From: Viscum album
Taxonomy: Eukaryota > Streptophyta > Magnoliopsida > Santalales > Viscaceae
Reading direction: 5' to 3'
DNA length: 64,000 bases
Assembly: GCA_963277665.1 (NCBI GenBank)
Contig: OY728128.1
Coordinates: 1,865,096,988-1,865,160,987 of the forward strand
Position 1 is the stretch's first letter. Each line of letters opens with the position of its first letter. A program made the translations under genes and the position numbers. Positions 58,501 to 64,000 of the stretch are shown in pieces. The notes below the pieces were generated by a model. It was not told where the DNA came from, searched no databases, and saw only the letters and a program-made list of their open reading frames with translations.

Positions 58501-58770
58501 ATGGCCTCATCCAGTAGAATTGCCCCTTACGAAGCCCATTTGTCGGAGCTCGGTAAAGAGGTGGCGTCTTTGGGCTTTGCCCTTGACCAAGCCCAAGCTG
58601 AGCTTCATCAAGTCAAGCTCGAACGTGATCGTCTACGGGAAAAATGGAAGTTGATAGAGATTACCACTCGAGCGATGTTATCCGAGCAGCCCCAAGAGTC
58701 TGTCACCATCGCGCACCTTACCCTTAGGTCTTATGCGGCTATTTTAAGGGGTTATGTAACAAATAAGTAG
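58501..58770 (+). CDS. Small coiled-coil open frame inside the LTR of element C
   Basis: 89 codons (MASSSRIAPYEAHLSELGKE start), clearly GC-richer than the AT-rich LTR on both sides and with mixed, coding-like codon use. Residues 8-52 have heptad-like spacing of Leu/Val/Ala with Glu/Lys/Arg (LSELGKEVASLGFALDQA, then AELHQVKLERDRLREKW), so a coiled coil is likely. There is no signal peptide or membrane segment. I do not recognise a family. It begins about 200 bp into the LTR, 40 bp after a TATA-like box, so it could be expressed apart from gag-pol, or it may be a captured host gene fragment. The LTR of related element A has no such frame at this place. Whether it is translated is unknown. Confidence 0.4.
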   Translation: MASSSRIAPYEAHLSELGKEVASLGFALDQAQAELHQVKLERDRLREKWKLIEITTRAMLSEQPQESVTIAHLTLRSYAAILRGYVTNK

Positions 58771-59617
58771 AACCATGTTCATGTACATTATTTTTTATAT
58801 ATATAATAATGAATATAATTTCTAGTCATTTTTGATACATTGTAATTAGTTTTTAAAGTACAAATGGTGTTTTTAGTTATTATTTAATTAAGAATTATAT
58901 TTTATTAAATTAGAGGATTTTTGAATTAAATAATATTTTAATAAAATATTATTATTAATATTAAATTAATTGTCATTAAATATAAATGATCTTATAATTT
59001 TATGAATGCAATTAAAATGTTTATTAAGGTTTGAAAGCCATTTCTGTCAAAACCCGTGAATTTTTTTATAAATGTCGGTTTTTATTTTAAAAGTGCAAAT
59101 TCACATATTTAGAAAATTATTTAGATAAAATAAATATTATTTTTGGAATCAGGACGTCGAAATTATCCAACGGTGAATTTTTCATAATTTTCTGAGACAG
59201 TCCAATTTTTGGGTAAAAATTAAATACCTTTTAAATATATAATGTGATTTATGACATCATAATGACCCAATGGTGATGTAATAAAATACCATAATCCTTA
59301 GGTTCGGCTAATATATGTTTTATCATTAAAATAATGAGGTTTTGGGTTTGTTTGACTCACTTTTCAAAGCATTAATGGAGCCCTCAAGACTTATTCAACA
59401 CTTTGCCTTTTTAAATTAATTTCCATGGGAGTGTGACTCACCTCCACATAAGCAACCCTAATTTTTTAATAAGTTCGGACCTTGGCCTTGTAAAATATTG
59501 TTTTCCTCTCTCCTTTTCCAGAAACCATGGGCAAATACCATGGGATGGTTTGTGGTTTGGATTATTTTAATATAAGGGGTCCCAAACCTAAATAATAAAG
59601 AATTCTCTCACCTTTCC

Positions 59618-59625
59618 TATATAAA
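59618..59625 (+). promoter_or_regulatory. TATA box of the C LTR
   Basis: TATATAAA followed by CCCACCCAAGCTCCC, a typical plant promoter context. It would start transcription near 59650, placing the hairpin array in the RNA leader. Confidence 0.65.
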
Positions 59626-60442
59626 CCCACCCAAGCTCCCACTTCCTCCTCACTCAAAGCCCTTGAAGTTCGTCCAACCTCTGCCCTACTCTCTCTAGAA
59701 TCCTCTCAAGGTGTCCCAAGCTCCCAAGAAGCCTCTCACAAGCCTCTCTCTAGCCTTTGGAAGCACACTTCCAAGTAAGGGTTTTTCTTCCTTTCTCATT
59801 TTTGTCAATTTTCTTTAAGTTGTATTGCCCTTTTAATTTCAATTATGAATGTTGGGGTATGGTTTCGCACCTCCCCCATACTGCCCTCTTATTGTTTGAA
59901 TGATGGGAGAACCCTTTCTCTCTCATTAAATGCCTCCCATGTACACCCGTTACTATGCCGAAATTCCGAAAGGAACTTCTCTCTCCTCTTTTATATTCAA
60001 GCAATACTTTTGTATCATGAATCGAAATTCCTTTTAAATTGTTGGGACATGTATCTATATGACCTTATTACTGTCCATTACATGTAAATATGATGAGGAA
60101 CCCCTTTCTCTCTCATCAGCCTTTTTTTATGAATTCTTATGTCACGTCGTTACGCTGCCGAAATCACACCGATTTTCTAAGCCAATATCATTGTGTAGTG
60201 AATACCATGCCCATTTCTCCATCAAGGGTATTCACCTTTATGCACGTTTACTTATTGATTGTAAAGTTTCATGTATGAATTCCACATTCCTTTATCGTGG
60301 AATAAATGATTATGTTTTATGAATCCATGTTTTATGATCCATGTGGCACACTTATGCATGAAATGAAATGTTTAAGAAGGGTGCGCCCTGATAGCGCTCC
60401 AATGCATTGGGTAAAGTATAGTATCATGATACGTCATGTGCA

Positions 60443-60545
60443 ATGAGTGTTGACTCATGCTAATTCAAGTGCAACGAGGGTTTACTCGTGCTTCAAGTGC
60501 AATGAGGGTTTACTCATGCTCCATGTGCAATGAGCCTTGGCTCAT
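60443..60545 (+). repeat. Four tandem hairpin repeats in the C LTR
   Basis: Units of 28-31 bp around GTGCAATGAGGGTTTACTCATGC. Stems: ATGAGT/ACTCAT (60443-60458), ACGAG/CTCGT (60474-60489), ATGAG/CTCAT (60502-60517), ATGAGCC/GGCTCAT (60530-60545). Changes on one side are matched on the other. Confidence 0.85.
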
Positions 60546-60949
60546 GCTAATTCAATGTTAAGTGTTGTTGCCACATTTCCATGTTATGATTATCATGCTT
60601 TATCATGCCTTTATGTTCATGTCTCTCTTATGCTCTATTGATATTCCTATTGCCTAACATGTATTGTACTCCTCATGTTATTCATTATGTACTCCCTTAC
60701 TGGGCTTTATAGCTCACCCTTTTCTTATGCATGTCCTCAGGTTATCCCATGCAATGCTAGGTACGAAGGAATGTAGTGGTCATGTAAAGGAAGTTTTCAA
60801 TAAGGATGTTGTATTTCAAGTTTAAAGTTTTTATGTAATAATCCTAAGCCCCAAAGACACTAAACCTCTCGATCTTCTTTGTTGTATCAAGTGAAGTTTT
60901 ATGTAATAAAGCATGTTTAAGTTGTAATAAAAAGCAGGGTTGTCATAGT

Positions 60950-60961
60950 TGGTATCAGAGG
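60950..60961 (+). other. Primer binding site of element C
   Basis: TGGTATCAGAGG matches the initiator-Met site TGGTATCAGAGC at 11 of 12 positions. Confidence 0.88.
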
Positions 60962-61446
60962 ATAGGTTTAGTTATTTTTGGGATTAGGAAACCCTAGTAA
61001 AGCCTTAGATACAAGACTAATCATAATAAAAACATCCCTAAGTTTTGGTAAATACTAAGTAAGTGGTTTATCAAACAAATACATCCCTGTCTGGATACGA
61101 GCAGGTAGAGGCGGCTCTGGCACAGATGTATCCTAGGGGTAAAACCCGAAAACACCGCTTTGAGCTAGACTCGAACGGGAACTGGTGCACGACAACGGGC
61201 CTTGCTGCACTCTTGGTTACGACACTCCCGGGGGATATGTTTTGATAAATTCACAATCTTAGTATGAACCCTTATTAAGGGAAAAACGCCCCTAAGAATA
61301 TATGTTAGAAGGAAGATCATGAAAAGCCTGGATTGAATCCTATAGACTCATGAGTTGAAGAGATTAAAGTTTATTTATAAGTCATCAACTTTTGTCTTTG
61401 TATTACCCTCTATGTGTTACCCCTAACTTTCCTTTTATTCCAGCCA
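60962..61446 (+). other. Leader of element C
   Basis: No confident gene. Positions 61077-61232 match the leader of element A (5284-5435). A 60-codon frame (61063-61245) spans this block and is GC-richer than its surroundings, but it is not kept in A. It could be an upstream frame, a packaging signal or an RNA structure. Confidence 0.55.
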
Positions 61447-64000
61447 ATGGCCGGTAATAGGAGAACTCGGGCTAACAACCGTTGTGAAGATCAGTGTGAT
61501 GATTGTACTAATGAAATGCCCAATCCGATGGGAGCGGGAATCGCGAACTTTGTCACGCTTCTCTCTCAGCTAACTCAAGTTTTGAATAGAAACACTGGTC
61601 AAGAGGAACGTTCAACCCCCCCTAAGAAAGAACAAGTCGCTATTGAAAGCTTCATGAGACAAAGGCCTCCTACTTTTAGTGGATCATCTGATCCCACGAT
61701 CGCTGAACAATGGATCAACTCCATTGAGAAGATATTCTCCATCCTCCAATGCTCTGAAAAAGAGAAGGTTCTCCTGGCGGCTTATCGTATGGAGGGTGAA
61801 GCTGATCAATGGTGGACATTGATCAAAAATACGAAGCCTGAGGAGGAGATCGAGGCTTTGGAATGGAAGGTATTCCGGAAGATGTTTTTCGATAAATATT
61901 TTCCACGCACCCTCCGTCTTAAGATGGAAAGGGACTTCCTTTCCCTCAAGCAGAAAGATGAAGAATCTGTGGGAGCGTACGAGGCAAACTTCACAAGGCT
62001 TGCACGATACGCTTCCGGCTTTGTCGTTACCCCCGAATGCAAAGTTGACCGCTTCTTTGGTGGGCTGAAGCCTAGCTTGCGGAAAGCATTAGCGATCCGT
62101 GACTTTGACAGCTATGAGGAGATTGTCCGATGTGCCCTTAAGGTTGAAATGGAGATCGGAGAATCACAGGGGTATCATGGGGACAAGAAGCGGAAGGTGG
62201 ACTTCAATGCTGGTGGTCCGATGGATAAATCCAACGGCGCTAAGAAATTCCAGCACCCCACTTGCCAAAAGTGTGGAAAGAAGCACCCTGGGAATTGCCT
62301 TAGGGGGACAAGAAAATGCTTCAAGTGTGGAAGAGAAGGGCACCTAGCTATTAACTGTCAGCAAGAAGGACCCGCGGCTGCGACGGAGGGGAGGAACGCT
62401 CCGTTCGAACCTCAACGCGTTGTTCAATGCTTCAAATGCAAAGAACCGGGTCATTTTGCGAATCAGTGCCCTAATCCAAGGGTTATCGGAGGCAATCAAC
62501 AACCTCCAAGACAGCAAGGAAGAGCTTTTGCCATCACTTCTGCCGAAGTGAACCCCGACAACGAAGTGGTGACAGGTACGCTAGTTATTCATTCAAGAAT
62601 AGCGAACGTACTTTTTGATTCAGGTTCTACGCATTCTTTTATATCTCAAAAGTTTAGTAGAATAATCCCTGCACCACCACAAATCATGGAAGTAAAGATG
62701 TTGGTGAGTACGGCAAATGGGGCAATCATTGCATCCCATGAGTATAAGTCCTCCCCTGTTATAATCTGTGGATTGAATTTCCCGGCGAACCTTGTCATAC
62801 TCCCTTTGGTGGAATTTGATGCAATTCTTGGCATGGATTGGCTTTCCTTATATAGAGCCAACATAAATTGTCGGGAGAGGGAAATCACACTCCATATGGA
62901 GAATCGACCCCCGATTCTTTACAAGTGTCAGGAGGAAGATGAATCTCCTTTAGCTCCATCATCTCAAGCATGGATATTACTGCCTTATGAGCACGCATAT
63001 CTGGCTCAGATGATTGAGTCCAAGGAAGAAACCACCCTTGAAGAAATGCCTATTGTGAGGGAATTCGCTGAAGTATTTCCCGAGGAACTTCCTGGTCTTC
63101 CTCCAAGAAGAGATGTTGAGTTCTCAATTGAACTTATACCTGGGGCGCTACCAATATCCAAGACTCCATATAGAATGGCTGTGGTTGAGCTTGAAGAACT
63201 GAAGAAACAACTACAGGAGAATCTGGATAAAGGGTTTATACGCCCAAGTGCATCACCATGGGGTGCACCAGTCCTCTTTGTCAAGAAGAAGGATGGGTCA
63301 ATGCGGCTTTGCATCGATTATCGTGAACTTAACAAAATCACGATAAAGAACAAGTATCCTCTCCCAAGAATCGATGACTTGTTTGATCAGCTGCGTGGAG
63401 CTCAATACTTCTCCAAGGTCGACTTGCGGTCGGGATATTATCAAGTAAGGGTGAAGAAGGAAGATATCCCCAAGACTGCTTTTCGTACAAGGTACGGGCA
63501 CTATGAATTCATAGTAATGCCTTTTGGACTCACCAATGCTCCAGCAATATTCATGGACTTGATGAATAGAGTCTTTAGAGATTACCTAGATAAATTTGTG
63601 GTAGTCTTTATAGATGATATTCTAATATACTCCAAAACCAAGGAGGACCATGAGGAGCATTTAAGAACTGTACTGGAGACTTTGCGCAAGGAGAAGCTCT
63701 ATGCCAAGTACAGCAAGTGTGATTTCTGGTTGAAGGAGGTCTCATTCTTGGGCCATATCATCACAAGCAATGGGATATCTGTGGACCCCTCCAAAACAGA
63801 TGCAATTGAGGGATGGCCGAGGCCAACATCGGTAACTGATATCCGTAGCTTCTTGGGGTTGGCTGGATATTATCGACGATTTGTGAGAAACTTCTCACGA
63901 TTGTCCAACCCTCTTACCAAGCTAACTCGAAAGGGAGTAAAGTTTTCTTGGAGTGATGAATGCGAAGAAAGCTTCAAGGAGTTGAAAAGGAGGCTTATCA
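61447..64000 (+). CDS. gag-pol: gag-pol polyprotein of element C, partial (3' end outside window)
   Basis: One open frame of 851 codons without a stop. Residues about 70-190 are the retrotransposon Gag domain ([17 protein letters not shown]). Zinc knuckles lie at 273-284 ([12 protein letters not shown], short form), 291-304 ([14 protein letters not shown]) and 328-341 ([14 protein letters not shown]). Aspartic protease runs about 380-490 with DSGSTHSF (catalytic Asp 391) and ILGMDWL. Reverse transcriptase runs about 540-810 with [25 protein letters not shown] and FIDDIL (catalytic pair 723-724). RNase H starts near 840 and is cut by the window end, so integrase is not seen. The start ATG 61447 fits the Gag length of the family. 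Gag and pol are fused in frame, as in most plant chromoviruses. It is likely transcribed from the LTR TATA at 59618. Confidence 0.96.
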   Translation, partial: MAGNRRTRANNRCEDQCDDCTNEMPNPMGAGIANFVTLLSQLTQVLNRNTGQEERSTPPKKEQVAIESFMRQRPPTFSGSSDPTIAEQWINSIEKIFSILQCSEKEKVLLAAYRMEGEADQWWTLIKNTKPEEEIEALEWKVFRKMFFDKYFPRTLRLKMERDFLSLKQKDEESVGAYEANFTRLARYASGFVVTPECKVDRFFGGLKPSLRKALAIRDFDSYEEIVRCALKVEMEIGESQGYHGDKKRKVDFNAGGPMDKSNGAKKFQHPTCQKCGKKHPGNCLRGTRKCFKCGREGHLAINCQQEGPAAATEGRNAPFEPQRVVQCFKCKEPGHFANQCPNPRVIGGNQQPPRQQGRAFAITSAEVNPDNEVVTGTLVIHSRIANVLFDSGSTHSFISQKFSRIIPAPPQIMEVKMLVSTANGAIIASHEYKSSPVIICGLNFPANLVILPLVEFDAILGMDWLSLYRANINCREREITLHMENRPPILYKCQEEDESPLAPSSQAWILLPYEHAYLAQMIESKEETTLEEMPIVREFAEVFPEELPGLPPRRDVEFSIELIPGALPISKTPYRMAVVELEELKKQLQENLDKGFIRPSASPWGAPVLFVKKKDGSMRLCIDYRELNKITIKNKYPLPRIDDLFDQLRGAQYFSKVDLRSGYYQVRVKKEDIPKTAFRTRYGHYEFIVMPFGLTNAPAIFMDLMNRVFRDYLDKFVVVFIDDILIYSKTKEDHEEHLRTVLETLRKEKLYAKYSKCDFWLKEVSFLGHIITSNGISVDPSKTDAIEGWPRPTSVTDIRSFLGLAGYYRRFVRNFSRLSNPLTKLTRKGVKFSWSDECEESFKELKRRLI

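Larger units (their letters stand above)
58298..60945 (+). repeat. 5' LTR of element C
   Basis: It starts TGTAACGACCC and ends GGGTTGTCA, four bases before the primer site. It contains a main TATA box at 59618, AATAAA-type signals near 60905 and 60926, four tandem hairpins (60443-60545), the CTTACTGGGCTTTATAGCTCACCC block near 60696, and an 89-codon frame at 58501-58770. The 3' LTR is outside the window. Confidence 0.85.
58298..64000 (+). mobile_element. Ty3/gypsy retrotransposon C, young, cut by the window edge
   Basis: It begins with a 2648-bp LTR (TGTAACGACCC...TTGTCA), then a primer site, leader and an unbroken gag-pol frame. Comparison with block Y copy 1 confirms the left boundary. The left target duplication would be GGCCA (58293-58297); the right one lies outside the window. 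It is related to element A in gag, leader and LTR end. An intact frame of 851 codons among otherwise ruined elements suggests recent insertion. Confidence 0.93.

Noticed and set aside
61077..61232. tRNA-like gene or tRNA-derived element in the leader of element C
   Set aside because: A GTTCGAGTC string appears on the minus strand as in a T-arm, but no matching acceptor, D-arm or anticodon arm can be folded by eye, and the string is not kept in element A.

Overview
The window looks like heterochromatic, repeat-filled DNA of a flowering plant. It is AT-rich, holds no recognisable host gene and no tRNA or rRNA gene, and is almost entirely transposable elements of plant type: Ty3/gypsy and Ty1/copia LTR retrotransposons primed by initiator-Met tRNA, an En/Spm (CACTA) transposon with tnp2-type and TNPA-type genes, and a plant L1-type LINE ORF1. 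The species cannot be told from the sequence.

Left half (1-36190) is a nest that can be dated by order of insertion. The host is a decayed Ty1/copia element (R): putative LTR 270-1045, gag remnant 1060-1906 continuing at 35510-36190. Ty3/gypsy element A (1907-35504, target duplication CTTTG) lies in that gag. A carries two later insertions. One is a 12.2-kb CACTA element (10020-22219) near the 3' end of its pol. The other is Ty3/gypsy element B (24352-34334, target duplication TTTTA) in its 3' LTR. A, B and the CACTA genes are all broken by stops and shifts. The CACTA element also contains a 4.3-kb array of about 12.5 copies of a 342-bp satellite and three C-rich blocks.

Middle (36191-58297): AT-rich filler, then a diverged segmental duplication. 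Blocks X, solo LTR D and Y occur in the same order at about 38.1-45.8 kb and 51.9-58.3 kb. Both copies keep the same LTR-to-flank junction, so the duplication came after LTR D inserted. An antisense copia gag remnant (39037-40060) lies only in copy 1. Between the copies is a copia element E (45771-51340) with matching 0.41-kb LTRs. E has lost reverse transcriptase and RNase H and has a LINE ORF1 fragment inserted antisense in its gag. Copy 2 carries its own small insertion (55510-56335) with a near-perfect 9-bp target duplication.

Right edge (58298-64000): a young Ty3/gypsy element C, related to A. It has a 2.65-kb 5' LTR, a near-perfect primer binding site and an uninterrupted gag-pol frame that runs off the window. 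Its LTR holds two unexpected things: an 89-codon GC-richer open frame behind its own TATA-like box, and four tandem hairpins with compensating base changes in the predicted 5' leader. The genes do not form a host pathway. Each element's parts (gag, protease, RT, RNase H, integrase; or tnpD/tnpA) would serve its own transposition, and only C looks capable of it.
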